From Nocardioides bizhenqiangii (GTDB lineage: Bacteria; Actinomycetota; Actinomycetes; Propionibacteriales; Nocardioidaceae): DNA of 64,000 nt. A program made the position numbers and the translations under genes. Below the pieces are notes generated by a model. It made no database searches and was not told the DNA's origin. It saw only the letters and a list, made by a program, of their open reading frames with translations. The stretch is taken from positions 4,277,501 through 4,341,500 of the forward strand of contig NZ_CP141059.1 of assembly GCF_034661235.1 (NCBI RefSeq), given 5' to 3'. Below are positions 8,580-19,298 of the stretch, one piece after another; the first letter of the stretch is position 1; the number at the start of each line of letters is the position of its first letter.

Positions 8580-11500
8580 ATGGGAAGCCTGATGCACACA
8601 GCCACGTCTCTGGTCCTGCGCGTGATCCTCGGATCGGTCCTCGCGATTCTCGGTACGGCGCTGGTGCCGACGCCGACCTCCGCCGGTGCGGAGGTGACCG
8701 ATGGCCTGCTCCTCCACTACGAGCTGGACCAGGCCTCCGGGTCGGTGGTGACCGACGCCTCCGGCAACGGGCGCAACGGCACGCTCGTGGGCGGCGGCAC
8801 CTGGACCGGAAAGACGGGATTGGCGCTCGACGGCGTCGACGACCACGTGCGGCTGCCCAACAACGTCCTGGCGGGCCTCTCGGCGGTGACCGTCTCGGTC
8901 GACGTCTTCATCGAGAACAGCCAGGCCAACCCCTACTTCATCTGGGGCCTGGGCAACACCGCCTCCTCCGGGGCGGGGACCGGTTACCTGATGGCGAGCG
9001 GCAACTCCTTCCGCGCGGCAGCGACGACCACGAACTGGTCGGGCGAGAAGGTCACGTCCCGCGCGACCGGAGGCAACCTGGCCCGGGGCGTCTGGAAGTC
9101 GGTCACCTACACGCAGGACGGGACCACCGGACGGTTGTTCGAGGACGGCGTGCAGGTCGGCCAGAGCACGACGGTGAGCGTGCTGCCTCGCGACATCGGC
9201 GGCGGCACGACGACCAACAACCTGCTCGGCGAGAGCAACTACGCCGCCGACAACACCCTCAAGGGCAAGGTCAAGAACTTCCGCATCTACGGTCGGGCAC
9301 TCACGGCGAGCGAGGTCGCGGACATCTCGCTCACCGACGCCAACCGGCTCGCCGGCGACCGGGCTGCGCTCGACCTGGGCGACCTCTCGACCGTGACTGC
9401 CAACCTCACCCTCCCGACCAGCGGCACCTACGGCTCGAGCATCGCCTGGACGTCCAGCGACCCCTCCGTGATCAGCAACACCGGCGTGGTCGACCGGCCG
9501 GGTGCTCTCGACGGCCCGGCAGCCGTGACCCTCACGGCGACGCTCACCAAGGGCGCCGGTAGCGAGACGAAGACCTTCGCAGCGACCGTGCTGCCCGACG
9601 AGGACGACCAGGCGAAGGCCGACGCCGCGGCAGCGGCGCTCGAGCTGGTCCACGCCGACGATGTCCGGGGAAATCTGACGATGCCGACCTCGGGCCTGCA
9701 CGGCGCGACGGTGAGCTGGGAGTCGTCCGCCACCGGTGTGGTCACGGGCTCAGGCATCGTCCACCGGCCGGCGCCGGGCTCCGGTGACACCACCGTCACG
9801 ATGACCGCGACGGTGACCGTCGGGGCGGCATCGGCCACCCGCGCGATCGAGCTCACCGTGCGCGAGGCGCCCGCGCCCGCGCCGTACGAGGGCTATGCGT
9901 TCAGCTACTTCACCGGCAACTCCATCGCCGGCGAGAAGATCTACTTCGCCGCGAGCCGCGGCAACGACGCGCTCGAGTGGGACGAGCTCAACGAGGGTCG
10001 GCCGCTGCTCGAGTCGACCCTCGGCGAGATGGGCCTGCGTGACCCGTTCCTGATCCGCTCGCCCGAGGGCGACCGGTTCTTCCTGATCGCCACCGACCTG
10101 TCCATCGGCCGCAACGGCAACTGGGACCGCGCCCAGCGCACGGGCAGCCGCTACCTCGAGGTCTGGGAGTCGACCGACCTCGTCACGTGGTCCGACCAGC
10201 GGCACGTCCTGGTCTCGCCGCCGACCGCCGGCAACACCTGGGCACCGGAGGCCTACTGGGACGAGAACCTGCAGCAGTACGTCGTGTTCTGGGCGTCCAA
10301 GCTCTATGCCGAGAACGACCCCGGCCACACCGGCAACACCTACAACCGGATGCTCTACGCCACGACCCGCGACTTCGTGACGTTCAGCGACGCCAAGATC
10401 TGGCAGGACCGCGGCGAGTCGCGGATCGACTCCACCGTGATCAAGGAGGACGGCACCTACTACCGCTTCACCAAGGACGAGGGCGGCGGCGGCACGGGCT
10501 GCTCCGACATCATCCAGGAGAAGGCGGGCTCGCTCACCGCCGTCGACCTTCCGGGCAATCCGTCGTGGGCCCAGATGGACGCGTGCATCGGTCGGGACGC
10601 CGGGACCTCGGCGGTCGAGGGCCCGACCGTGTTCAAGGCCAACCCGGGCGACACCTCGGGCTCGCCCTACTACCTGTTCGTCGACGAGTACGGCGGCCGC
10701 GGCTACATCCCGCTCGGCACCGACGACCTCGAGGCCCCGGACTGGCAGGTCGCCGACGACTACAACCTGCCCGCGAGCCCGCGCCACGGCACCGTCATCC
10801 CCGTCACCGGCGCAGAGCTCGCGAAGCTGCGCGAGGGCATCGTGGTTCCCGAGCCGCCGACCCCCGTCGTGGGTGACGAGGACGGCCTGGTCGCGCACTA
10901 CCCGCTCGACGAGACGAGCGGTTCGGTGGCCGCCGACGTCACCGGCCACGGGTACGACGGCACCGTCAGCGGTGACGCGACCTGGTCCGGCGGCGGACTC
11001 GACCTCGGCGGCACCAACGGCCACGTGCGGCTGCCCGACGACATGATGGCCGGCCTCGACGCGATCACCGTGTCGACCGAGATCTGGATCGACCCGAGCC
11101 AGCCCACGCCGTACTTCGTCTGGGGCATGGGCAACACCGACGGCGGCGGGACCGGCAACGGCTACCTCTTCACCACCGGCAACGGCTACCGCAGCTCGAT
11201 CGCCACGGGCAACTGGACGACCGAGCAGACCGTCGCTTCGGGCTCGGCGCTACCCCGGGGTGCGTGGAAAGCACTCACCTACACCCTCACACCCGACGGG
11301 AGGGCCACGCTCTACCTCGACGGCATCAAGGTGGGCGAGAAGACCGATGTCACGATCGCGCCCGGCGACATCGGCGATGGACGCACGGCCGCCAACTACA
11401 TCGGCCGCTCCGTCTACAGCGGCGACCGCTACCTCAAGGGCAAGGTGCGCGACTTCCGGATCTACAACCGGGCGCTCTCCGCGGCCGAGGTCAGCGACCT

Positions 11501-13481
11501 GGCCGCGGACCCGACCGCGGTCCTCGGCGTGCAGCTCGCCAGCCTCAAGGTGCCGGCCATGATCGACTCTGCCACCTCGACGGTGACCCTGCCGGTCGAG
11601 CCCGGCACCGACCTGGCCGCCCTGGACCCGACGTACGCCGTGGTCTCCGGGTCCAGCGTCGACGGCAACGGCTCCGCCGACTACACCTCCCCGCGGACGG
11701 TCACGGTCACGACATCGGCCGGCGCCACCCGGGCCTGGACAGTAAAGGCGGTGGAGATGCGGTCACCGTTGCTGCCAGGCAAGTACGCCGACCCCAACAT
11801 CGTCCGGTTCGGCGACACCTACTACATCTACGCCACGACCGACGGCACTCCCGGCTGGGGAGGCAAGGACTTCTACGTCTGGAAGTCGACCGACCTTGTC
11901 GACTGGGAGCGGTCTGCCGAGCCGATGCTGACCCTCGACGGAAGCAACGGCGACGTCCCCTGGGCTACCGGCAACGCGTGGGCACCGACGATCATCGAGC
12001 GGGACGGGAAGTACTACTTCTACTTCTCCGGTCACAACCCGACCTACAACCGCAAGACCATCGGCGTGGCCGTCGCCGACAGCCCGGAGGGCCCATTCGT
12101 GGCCCAGCCGGCCGCCATGATCCTCAACAACGAGGCGGTCACGTCGGGGCAGGCCATCGACCCGGCGGCGGTGCAGGACCCGCGGACGGGCAAGTACTAC
12201 CTGTTCTGGGGCAACGGCTCGCCGGTCTACGCCGAGCTCGCCGACGACATGCTGTCCATCAAGCCGTCGACGATCAAGCGGATCAACGGGCTGACCGGCT
12301 TCCGCGAGGGCGCGTTCGTCAACTACCGCGACGGCGTCTACTACCTGACCTACTCCATCGACGACACCGGCTCCCCCGACTACCGGGTCGGCTACGCCAC
12401 CGCGACCAGCATCGACGGCCCGTGGACCTACCGCGGCCTGATCCTCGAGAAGGACGCCTCGCAGGGCATCCTGGCGACCGGCCACAGCTCGATCGTCCAG
12501 GTCCCCGGCACCGACGACTGGTACATCGCCTACCACCGGTTCGCGATCCCGGGCGGCAACGGCACCAACCGGGAGACGACCATCGACCGGCTGCACTTCA
12601 ACGCCGACGGGACCATCCGGAGGATCGTTCCGACCCTCACGTCGATCGATCCACTGACCTACGAAGGCACGACACCGGTCGCGTCGGTGTCCGACGCCGG
12701 CTCCGACGGTTGGTACGGCGCCGGCGCAGCGCTCACCCTGAGGGGCGACGGCACCATCGAGCGGTTCGAGTACCGGCTGCCCGGCGGCGGCTGGACGGCG
12801 TACGCCGGCCCGGTCGACCTTCCCGCAGGCACCTACGACGTGGACTACCGCGCGCAGGGCACGAACCTGCAGTGGAGCGCGGCCTGGACGTTGCCGGTCA
12901 AGGTCGACGGAACCGCGCCCGGGGTCTCCTGGCTCGGCGACATCACCGACGGCGCGAGCTACGTCTTCGGCTCCGTGCCCGATCCGGCGACCTGCGCTGC
13001 GACCGACGCCGGATCCGGGCCCGGCGACTGCACGGTTGCGGGCTACAGCACCCAGGTGGGCACGCACACCCTCACGGCGACTGCCACGGACGTCGCGGGC
13101 AACGAGACCAGCCTTCGGATCACCTACACCGTCATGCCGTGGCGGATCGCCGGCTTCCACCACCCCGTCGACGCGAATGGCGTCTACAACACCGTCAGGG
13201 GCGGATCGACCGTGCCCCTGAAGTTCGAGGTGTTCGCCGGCGGCACCGAGCTGACGTCCACGTCCGACGTGCGCGGGCTCTCGGCTCGGGAGGTCGCGTG
13301 TGACACAGGCGCACCGACGGATGCGGTCGAGCTGACGACGACCGGCAGGACGGAGCTGACCTACTCCGACGGCGTGTTCCAGTACAACTGGAAGACGCCC
13401 AGGGCTGCGAGGAGCTGCTTCGAGGTGACGGTCGAGACGAGGGACGGATCGGAGGTGTCGGCCCGGTTCCTGCTGCGGTGA
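8580..13481 (+). CDS. Secreted multidomain glycosidase with two LamG-GH43 units
   Basis: A 1633-residue exported protein. Order: signal peptide (about 1-38, ending TSAGA); LamG/concanavalin-like domain (40-250); two Ig-like domains (about 260-430); first GH43 beta-propeller (about 435-760) with acidic residues D488 (RDPF), D617 (IDST) and E680 (VEGP); second LamG (765-980); a short Ig-like domain; second GH43 propeller (about 1060-1360) with D1071 (ADPN), D1194 (IDPA) and E1243 (REGA). It ends in Ig-like repeats and a PxKF-type module (VPLKFEVF). GH43 enzymes are arabinofuranosidases, arabinanases or xylosidases. Both copies keep the three acids, so both may be active. The first ATG could be 8580 or 8592; GGGAAG precedes the latter. 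Confidence 0.93.
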   Translation: MGSLMHTATSLVLRVILGSVLAILGTALVPTPTSAGAEVTDGLLLHYELDQASGSVVTDASGNGRNGTLVGGGTWTGKTGLALDGVDDHVRLPNNVLAGLSAVTVSVDVFIENSQANPYFIWGLGNTASSGAGTGYLMASGNSFRAAATTTNWSGEKVTSRATGGNLARGVWKSVTYTQDGTTGRLFEDGVQVGQSTTVSVLPRDIGGGTTTNNLLGESNYAADNTLKGKVKNFRIYGRALTASEVADISLTDANRLAGDRAALDLGDLSTVTANLTLPTSGTYGSSIAWTSSDPSVISNTGVVDRPGALDGPAAVTLTATLTKGAGSETKTFAATVLPDEDDQAKADAAAAALELVHADDVRGNLTMPTSGLHGATVSWESSATGVVTGSGIVHRPAPGSGDTTVTMTATVTVGAASATRAIELTVREAPAPAPYEGYAFSYFTGNSIAGEKIYFAASRGNDALEWDELNEGRPLLESTLGEMGLRDPFLIRSPEGDRFFLIATDLSIGRNGNWDRAQRTGSRYLEVWESTDLVTWSDQRHVLVSPPTAGNTWAPEAYWDENLQQYVVFWASKLYAENDPGHTGNTYNRMLYATTRDFVTFSDAKIWQDRGESRIDSTVIKEDGTYYRFTKDEGGGGTGCSDIIQEKAGSLTAVDLPGNPSWAQMDACIGRDAGTSAVEGPTVFKANPGDTSGSPYYLFVDEYGGRGYIPLGTDDLEAPDWQVADDYNLPASPRHGTVIPVTGAELAKLREGIVVPEPPTPVVGDEDGLVAHYPLDETSGSVAADVTGHGYDGTVSGDATWSGGGLDLGGTNGHVRLPDDMMAGLDAITVSTEIWIDPSQPTPYFVWGMGNTDGGGTGNGYLFTTGNGYRSSIATGNWTTEQTVASGSALPRGAWKALTYTLTPDGRATLYLDGIKVGEKTDVTIAPGDIGDGRTAANYIGRSVYSGDRYLKGKVRDFRIYNRALSAAEVSDLAADPTAVLGVQLASLKVPAMIDSATSTVTLPVEPGTDLAALDPTYAVVSGSSVDGNGSADYTSPRTVTVTTSAGATRAWTVKAVEMRSPLLPGKYADPNIVRFGDTYYIYATTDGTPGWGGKDFYVWKSTDLVDWERSAEPMLTLDGSNGDVPWATGNAWAPTIIERDGKYYFYFSGHNPTYNRKTIGVAVADSPEGPFVAQPAAMILNNEAVTSGQAIDPAAVQDPRTGKYYLFWGNGSPVYAELADDMLSIKPSTIKRINGLTGFREGAFVNYRDGVYYLTYSIDDTGSPDYRVGYATATSIDGPWTYRGLILEKDASQGILATGHSSIVQVPGTDDWYIAYHRFAIPGGNGTNRETTIDRLHFNADGTIRRIVPTLTSIDPLTYEGTTPVASVSDAGSDGWYGAGAALTLRGDGTIERFEYRLPGGGWTAYAGPVDLPAGTYDVDYRAQGTNLQWSAAWTLPVKVDGTAPGVSWLGDITDGASYVFGSVPDPATCAATDAGSGPGDCTVAGYSTQVGTHTLTATATDVAGNETSLRITYTVMPWRIAGFHHPVDANGVYNTVRGGSTVPLKFEVFAGGTELTSTSDVRGLSAREVACDTGAPTDAVELTTTGRTELTYSDGVFQYNWKTPRAARSCFEVTVETRDGSEVSARFLLR

Positions 13482-14633
13482 TCAATCGCCCTGGAGTCGT
13501 GACTGCACGGCGTCGGCGCTCAGGACCTGGTCGAGCGCCATCGCCGCGCAGCCCACGACGCCGGCGCGGTCGCCGAACGTCGAGGGCACGATCCTCAGCT
13601 CACGGGTGGCGATGGCCGACGCCCGCGCGTAGACGCTCTCCCGCACTCCCGCGGAGTAGACGTCGAAGGCGCCCGCCATGTCGCCGCCGATCACGACCGC
13701 CTCGGGGTTGAGGAGGTTGATGGCGACCGCGAGCGGCTCACCGAGCCGGCGGCCGCTCTCCCTCAGCAGCTGCTTCGCCTCCGGGTCGCCGGCCACCGCC
13801 ATCGCCGTCAGCTCGCGCACGTGGGAGATCGCTCGCCCCGCCTCGGCCATCCGGTTCACCAGCGCCCAGCCGCCGGCGACGGTCTCGAGGCACCCGCTGT
13901 CACCACACCGGCAGGGCAGACCCGCGGCGGCGTCGACCTTGGTGTGCCCGATCTCGCCGGCGGCACCGAGGTGACCGGCGACGACCCGACCCTCGGCGAT
14001 GATGCCGAGCCCGAGGCCGGTCGACGCCTTGACCACGATCAGGTCCTGGTAGACCCCCGCGTAGCCCATCCGTTCGGACCGGGCCAGGACGTCGGCATCG
14101 TTGCCGACGAAGATCGGCACGTCCCCGAGGGCGGCGAGGGACGGCGCGAGGTCGACGCCGGCCCAGGCAGCGAGCACCGGCGAGTCGACGCTGATGCCAC
14201 GCGCGGGGTCGACGGCGCCCGGCAGGCTGACCCCGATCCCGAAGACGGGCCGGCCGACGGCGTCGACGAGCTTGCGCAGCTGCGCCGTCACCTCCGGCAT
14301 CACGGCGTCCGGACCGGCTCCGAGCTCGTGGTCGAACGACGCCACCCCGAGCTCGACGCCGACCAGGTCGAAGACCGCGAGCTGTGAGCGGGACCGGCCG
14401 ATCGCGGCGGCGAGCACCACGCCGGCGTCCTTGTTGAACAGGAGGCTCCCGGGGCGGCGGCCGCCCGTCGAGTCGAGCTCGCCGCCGAGGAGCAGGAGCC
14501 CGGCCTCGGCGAGCGCGCTCACCCGGCTCACCACCGCCGTCCGCGACAGGCCGGTGAGGTGTCGCAGCTCGGAACGGGTCCGAGCACGACCCGTCCGGAC
14601 CAGCTCGAGCAGATCTCCCGCGGTGTCGGACAC
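13482..14633 (-). CDS. ROK-family transcriptional repressor
   Basis: 383 residues with a winged HTH at the N-terminus (SELRHLTGLSRTAVVSRVSAL) fused to a sugar-kinase-like ROK domain. The ROK part has the zinc-binding segment GLPCRCGDSGCLET and the substrate segment GAAGEIGHT. GTG start at 14633; the stop abuts the GH43 stop on the other strand with no gap. Divergent from zwf-edd-eda and therefore the likely repressor of that operon. The DNA-binding helix and the lack of a separate kinase gene argue for a regulator rather than a glucokinase; whether it phosphorylates a sugar cannot be told. Confidence 0.92.
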   Translation of the reverse strand: MSDTAGDLLELVRTGRARTRSELRHLTGLSRTAVVSRVSALAEAGLLLLGGELDSTGGRRPGSLLFNKDAGVVLAAAIGRSRSQLAVFDLVGVELGVASFDHELGAGPDAVMPEVTAQLRKLVDAVGRPVFGIGVSLPGAVDPARGISVDSPVLAAWAGVDLAPSLAALGDVPIFVGNDADVLARSERMGYAGVYQDLIVVKASTGLGLGIIAEGRVVAGHLGAAGEIGHTKVDAAAGLPCRCGDSGCLETVAGGWALVNRMAEAGRAISHVRELTAMAVAGDPEAKQLLRESGRRLGEPLAVAINLLNPEAVVIGGDMAGAFDVYSAGVRESVYARASAIATRELRIVPSTFGDRAGVVGCAAMALDQVLSADAVQSRLQGD

Positions 14634-14643
14634 GACCTCATCC

Positions 14644-14691
14644 TACTTTTGTGTGAGAAAGACCGAAGTACGTCTTGTTCAAAGCATACTT
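14644..14691. promoter_or_regulatory. Candidate ROK operator in rok/zwf divergent promoter
   Basis: AAGTA (14666-14670) and TACTT (14687-14691) form an inverted repeat with a 16-base spacer, and a third half-site TACTT lies at 14644-14648. The region is the only A/T-rich part of the 78-bp intergenic stretch. The TTGTTCAAAG centre resembles ROK-type operators, by inference only. Confidence 0.5.
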
Positions 14692-14711
14692 ATGTCCCTA
14701 CGGTGGAGTCC

Positions 14712-16202
14712 ATGACTGTCCCTGCGGCCGAGCACCTGGCCGACCTTCCCGCGTGCGACATCACCGTCTTCGGCGGCACCGGGGACCTCGCGCTCCGGAA
14801 GCTGATGCCCGCGCTCTACCACCGCGAGCTCGAGCACCAGCTCCCCGAAGCGACCCGGATCATCGGTGTCTCGCGCTCCGACCTCGACGACGACGCCTAC
14901 CGCGGGCTGGTGGCACAGGCGATGGCCGAGCACGTCGCGGACGCCGACCCCGACGCCGTACGACGACTCCTCGGCCGCCTCCAGCACGTGACCCTGGACG
15001 CGGGCCGGCCCGACGACTGGCACCAGCTCCACGCCGTGCTCAAGGAGCGTCGCTCCCCGGACGCGGCACGCGTCTTCTACCTCGCCGTGTCCCCCACCCT
15101 CTTCGGCCCGATCTGTCGCAGCCTCGGCGAGGTCGGCGTCGTCGAGGAGACGTCCCGGGTCGTCCTCGAGAAGCCGATCGGTCACGACCTCGCCTCGGCG
15201 AAGGCGATCAACGCGGCCGTCGGCGAGGTGTTCAGCGAGCACCAGATCTTTCGGATCGACCACTACCTCGGCAAGGAGAGCGTCCAGAACCTGCTGGTGA
15301 CGCGGTTCGCCAACACGTTCCTCGAGCCGCTGTGGAACTCCCGCTGGGTCGACCACGTGCAGATCACCGTCGCCGAGACGCTGGGCGTCGGCGACCGCGG
15401 GGAGTACTACGACCAGTCCGGCGCCCTGCGCGACATGGTGCAGAACCACCTCCTCCAGCTGCTCTGCCTGGTCGCCCTGGAGCCCCCGACCTACGTCGGG
15501 AAGGAGACCGTCCGGGACGAGAAGCTCAAGGTCCTCCAGGCGCTCAAGCCGATGACGCCGGCCGACGTCGACCGCGACACAGTCCGGGGCCGGTACGGCG
15601 AGGGGGTGGTCGACGGCGCGGTTGTGTCGTCGTACACCGAGGACATCGGCCGGCCGCACAGCACGACCGAGACGTTCGTCGCGATCAAGGCCGAGGTCCA
15701 GAACTGGCGCTGGGCCGGGGTGCCGTTCTACCTGCGCACCGGCAAGCGGATGGACCGCAAGGTCTCCGAGATCGTCGTGGTCTTCAAGGAGCCACCGCAC
15801 GCGATGTTCCCGCACAGCCAGGGCTCGACCGCACCGAACCGGCTCCACATCCGGGTGCAGCCCGACGAGGGGATGCACCTCCACCTGACCGCCAAGGAGC
15901 CCGGCCCAGGGGGGATCCGGCTGCGGCCGGTGTCGCTCGACCTCAGCTACGCGACCGCGTTCGGGCAGCGACCGGGCGACGCCTACGAGCGTCTGCTGAT
16001 GGACGTCATGCGCGGCAACCCGACCCTCTTCATGCGACGCGACGAGGTCGAGGCCGCGTGGGCCTGGGTCGAGCCGGTACTGCGTCACTGGGCGGAGTCG
16101 CCGCACCGACCGAAGCGCTATCCCGCCGGCACCAGCGGACCGTCCGCGGCCACGACGCTGATCGAGCGCGACGGCCGCACCTGGCAGGAGGAGGACGAAT
16201 GA
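14712..16202 (+). CDS. zwf: Glucose-6-phosphate 1-dehydrogenase
   Basis: 496 residues. Oxidises glucose 6-phosphate to 6-phosphogluconolactone with NADP. The N-terminal dinucleotide fold is [12 protein letters not shown], and the active-site motif RIDHYLGKE begins at residue 181 with the catalytic His nearby. ATG 14712 has GGTGGAG five bases upstream; longer in-frame starts overlap the ROK gene and are unlikely. The stop overlaps edd as ATGA. First gene of the Entner-Doudoroff operon. No lactonase or opcA gene is next to it, unlike the pentose-phosphate zwf cluster of many actinobacteria, so this copy probably serves the ED route. Confidence 0.97.
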   Translation: MTVPAAEHLADLPACDITVFGGTGDLALRKLMPALYHRELEHQLPEATRIIGVSRSDLDDDAYRGLVAQAMAEHVADADPDAVRRLLGRLQHVTLDAGRPDDWHQLHAVLKERRSPDAARVFYLAVSPTLFGPICRSLGEVGVVEETSRVVLEKPIGHDLASAKAINAAVGEVFSEHQIFRIDHYLGKESVQNLLVTRFANTFLEPLWNSRWVDHVQITVAETLGVGDRGEYYDQSGALRDMVQNHLLQLLCLVALEPPTYVGKETVRDEKLKVLQALKPMTPADVDRDTVRGRYGEGVVDGAVVSSYTEDIGRPHSTTETFVAIKAEVQNWRWAGVPFYLRTGKRMDRKVSEIVVVFKEPPHAMFPHSQGSTAPNRLHIRVQPDEGMHLHLTAKEPGPGGIRLRPVSLDLSYATAFGQRPGDAYERLLMDVMRGNPTLFMRRDEVEAAWAWVEPVLRHWAESPHRPKRYPAGTSGPSAATTLIERDGRTWQEEDE

Positions 16203-18073
16203 ACGTGCACCCCGTCGTCGACGAGGTCACCGCCCGGATCACCGAGCGCAGCTCGGCTGGACGAGCCGACTACCTGGCGCGGATCCGCGCCGCCGCCGGG
16301 CGCGGTCCGGCGCGGGGACGGCTCGGTTGCGCGAACCTCGCCCACGGGTTCGCCGCCGCCGAAGGCCCGGAGAAGGAAGGGCTGCGCCGCGGCGGCAAGC
16401 CGAACCTGGCGATCGTCACCAGCTACAACGACATGCTGTCGGCCCACCAGCCGTACGTCGACTACCCGCCGATCCTCAAGGAGGCCGTCATCCGCGCCGG
16501 CGGGATCGCCCAGGTCGCCGGCGGGGTGCCGGCGATGTGCGACGGGATCACCCAGGGCCGCGACGGCATGCAGCTCTCGCTCTTCAGCCGGGACGTGATC
16601 GCGATGTCGACCGCGATCGCCCTGAGCCACGACATGTTCGACGGCGCGATGATGCTCGGGGTCTGCGACAAGATCGTCCCGGGTCTGCTCATCGGAGCGC
16701 TGTCCTTCGGGCACCTGCCGACCGTGTTCGTGCCGGCCGGTCCGATGGCCTCGGGCCTGCCGAACGGTGAGAAGGCCAAGGTGCGCCAGCTCCACGCCGA
16801 GGGGAAGGTCGGGCGCGAGGAGCTGCTCGAGGCGGAGGCGGCGTCGTACCACTCCGCGGGCACCTGCACGTTCTACGGCACCGCCAACTCCAACCAGCTG
16901 CTGATGGAGGTGCTCGGCCTCCACCTGCCGGGGTCTTCCTTCGTCAACCCCGGCACCCCGTTGCGGGAGGAGCTGACCCGTGCGGCCGCGGCGCGCGCGG
17001 TCTCGATCAGCACGCCCGGCGGCGAGACCACCCCGATCGGCGAGATCGTCGACGAGAAGGCGATCGTCAACGCCTGCGTCGCCCTCCTCGCGAGCGGCGG
17101 GTCCACCAACCACACGATGCACCTGGTCGCGATCGCGCGGGCGGCGGGGATCGCTCTCACCTGGGACGACCTCGCGGACCTCTCCCGCGTCGTGCCGCTG
17201 GTGGCGCGGATCTACCCCAACGGCTCTGCCGACGTGAACCACTTCCACGCCGCGGGCGGGATCGGCTTCCTGGTCCGGACCCTGCTCGACGCCGGCCTCC
17301 TGCACGAGGACGTGCGGACGGTCGCTGGCGCCGGCCTGCGCCGCTACACCGCCGAGCCGCGGGTGCGGGACGGCGAGCTGGTCTGGGAGGACGGACCTTC
17401 GGACTCCCTGGACACCGACGTGCTCCGGCCGGCGACCGACCCGTTCGCCGCGGACGGCGGACTCAAGGTCCTCCACGGGCCGTTGGGGACGGGCGTGATC
17501 AAGGTGTCCGCGGTCAAGCCCGAGCACCGCGTCGTCACCGCGCCCGCAGTGGTCTTCGACGACCAGGCGGACTTCCTCACCGCCTTCCAGGACGGCCGCC
17601 TCGCCGGCCGCGACCTGGTCGCCGTCATCCGCCACCAGGGCCCGGCCGCCAACGGCATGCCCGAGCTGCACAAGCTGACTCCCGCGCTCGGCGTGCTGCA
17701 GGACCGCGGGCAGCGGGTCGCGCTGGTGACCGACGGCCGGATGTCGGGTGCATCGGGCAAGGTGCCGGCGGCGATCCATGTCACTCCGGAGGCCTCGCTC
17801 GGCGGACCGCTCTCCCGGCTCCGCGACGGCGACCTCGTCACGGTGGACGCCGAGCGCGGGGTCCTCGACGTCGCCGATCCCGAGGCTCTCCACCGGCGCG
17901 AGCCCGTCGATGCTGCAGCGACGTCGGCCGACTGGACCGGCACCGGCCGCGAGCTCTTCGCCGCCTTCCGGGCGACCGTCGGACCGGCCGACAGGGGGGC
18001 GAGCGTCTTCCCGTCGTACGACGCCGCGCCCCTGTCGACCCAGCCGACCGCGGAGGCCGGCCATGTCCGCTGA
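16199..18073 (+). CDS. edd: Phosphogluconate dehydratase
   Basis: 624 residues of the IlvD/Edd family, close to the roughly 600 usual for Edd. Dehydrates 6-phosphogluconate to KDPG using a [4Fe-4S] cluster. Cluster-binding regions include [20 protein letters not shown] and [10 protein letters not shown], and a third Cys is in [14 protein letters not shown]. The C-terminal half has [16 protein letters not shown]. Its ATG overlaps the zwf stop and its own stop lies 11 bases inside eda, so the three genes are translationally coupled. Confidence 0.97.
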   Translation: MNVHPVVDEVTARITERSSAGRADYLARIRAAAGRGPARGRLGCANLAHGFAAAEGPEKEGLRRGGKPNLAIVTSYNDMLSAHQPYVDYPPILKEAVIRAGGIAQVAGGVPAMCDGITQGRDGMQLSLFSRDVIAMSTAIALSHDMFDGAMMLGVCDKIVPGLLIGALSFGHLPTVFVPAGPMASGLPNGEKAKVRQLHAEGKVGREELLEAEAASYHSAGTCTFYGTANSNQLLMEVLGLHLPGSSFVNPGTPLREELTRAAAARAVSISTPGGETTPIGEIVDEKAIVNACVALLASGGSTNHTMHLVAIARAAGIALTWDDLADLSRVVPLVARIYPNGSADVNHFHAAGGIGFLVRTLLDAGLLHEDVRTVAGAGLRRYTAEPRVRDGELVWEDGPSDSLDTDVLRPATDPFAADGGLKVLHGPLGTGVIKVSAVKPEHRVVTAPAVVFDDQADFLTAFQDGRLAGRDLVAVIRHQGPAANGMPELHKLTPALGVLQDRGQRVALVTDGRMSGASGKVPAAIHVTPEASLGGPLSRLRDGDLVTVDAERGVLDVADPEALHRREPVDAAATSADWTGTGRELFAAFRATVGPADRGASVFPSYDAAPLSTQPTAEAGHVR

Positions 18074-18689
18074 CTCCCTGCTCGACGTCGTCCCCGTGAT
18101 GCCGGTGGTGGTCCTGCAGCGGCTCGAGGACGCGGTGCCGGTGGCGCGGGCACTCGTGGCCGGCGGGCTGCCCGCGATCGAGCTGACCCTGCGCACCGAC
18201 GTCGCACTCGACGCGATCCGGAGGATCGCCGACGAGGTCCCCGAGATCCTCGTCGGCGCCGGCACGATCGTGCGGCCGGAGCACGCGGACCTCGCCGCGG
18301 CGGCCGGCGCGCGGTTCCTCGTCTCCCCTGGCGCGACCCCGGCCCTCCTCGAGGCGATGGCAGCGACGGGCCTGCCGTTCCTGCCGGGCACGGCGACCGT
18401 GTCGGAGGTGCTGTCGGTGCTCGAGGCGGGCTTCACCGAGATGAAGTTCTTCCCCGCCGAGGCAGCGGGGGGCGTGCCCTACCTCCGGTCGATCGCATCT
18501 CCCGTTCCCGATGCCCGGTTCTGCCCGACCGGGGGGATCACACCCGCCACTGCTGCGGCGTACCTCTCACTGCCCAACGTGGGATGCATAGGCGGTTCGT
18601 GGCTCACTCCGGCGGACGCGCTTGCCGCGGGTGACTACGGCCTGGTCGAGCGCCGCGCGCGCGAGGCCGTGGCGCTCGAGTCGGGGTAG
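18063..18689 (+). CDS. eda: 2-dehydro-3-deoxy-phosphogluconate aldolase
   Basis: 208 residues, the usual length. Cleaves KDPG to pyruvate and glyceraldehyde 3-phosphate. Catalytic Glu is in AIELTLRT, the Schiff-base Lys in EMKFFPAE, and the phosphate loop includes CPTGGI and GGSWLTP. It starts 11 bases inside edd. With zwf and edd it completes the Entner-Doudoroff path from glucose 6-phosphate. Confidence 0.97.
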   Translation: MSADSLLDVVPVMPVVVLQRLEDAVPVARALVAGGLPAIELTLRTDVALDAIRRIADEVPEILVGAGTIVRPEHADLAAAAGARFLVSPGATPALLEAMAATGLPFLPGTATVSEVLSVLEAGFTEMKFFPAEAAGGVPYLRSIASPVPDARFCPTGGITPATAAAYLSLPNVGCIGGSWLTPADALAAGDYGLVERRAREAVALESG

Positions 18690-18823
18690 CCCATATTCGT
18701 CATGGACCGCGGGCTCCGGAGGTGGGACAGTCAAGACTGGACCGGAGATCGATCCGTTCCTGCTGCGGAGGGTGCCTCAGACCCCGGATGTCTTCGCTCC
18801 CTCCGACCAGCCAGGAGAGGGCC

Positions 18824-19183
18824 ATGTCCCTCGTACGAGTCCCCGTCCCCGTCCCCGACCGGGATCTCCTGCGTCTTGCAGGCGAGATCGACCTCGCCCA
18901 GCAGTTCCCTTTGATGGTCGACATCAGCTCGCGGCTGAGGGCGCAACGTCAGCTCATCATCGACCTCTCGGCCGTGACCTTCATCGACTGCAGCGGGCTG
19001 TGGACCCTGGACTGGGCTCGGACTCGCGCTCGGGACATCGGCGGTGACATGGCTCTCGTGGGACCGTGCCCGGCGTTGTCGCGGATCCTCGTCCTGACCT
19101 CCCTCGACGGGAACGCGCCACTCTTCCCGGATGTCCCGACCGCCGCGGATGCCCTGCATCAGCGGGAGCAGGCCAGGCTCTGA
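18824..19183 (+). CDS. STAS-domain protein, anti-sigma factor antagonist type
   Basis: 119 residues with a single STAS fold similar to SpoIIAA/RsbV. The conserved loop is FIDCSGLWTL; Ser57 in DCSGL is the position phosphorylated by anti-sigma kinases (the family usually has DSSGL). GGAGAGG precedes the ATG at 18824. No anti-sigma kinase gene is adjacent; the partner must lie elsewhere. It opens a cluster of signalling genes that continues with a histidine kinase. Confidence 0.88.
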   Translation: MSLVRVPVPVPDRDLLRLAGEIDLAQQFPLMVDISSRLRAQRQLIIDLSAVTFIDCSGLWTLDWARTRARDIGGDMALVGPCPALSRILVLTSLDGNAPLFPDVPTAADALHQREQARL

Positions 19184-19298
19184 CTGCGGATCCCCGGGCC
19201 GTTCGGTTCGATTGCCCCGCCCAGAATGACTAGTCGCGCGCGGTTCGTGCCCCAGGGCCTCATCGAGCGCCTTAGCCTCTCCCGCAGGGGGAAGGCCG

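Noticed and set aside
13482..14633. ROK protein as a glucokinase of the ED pathway
   Set aside because: The N-terminal winged HTH and divergent position favour a repressor; kinase activity cannot be shown.
14675..16198. N-terminal extension of edd to 14675
   Set aside because: It is the out-of-frame shadow of zwf. Edd begins at ATG 16199 in the ATGA overlap.
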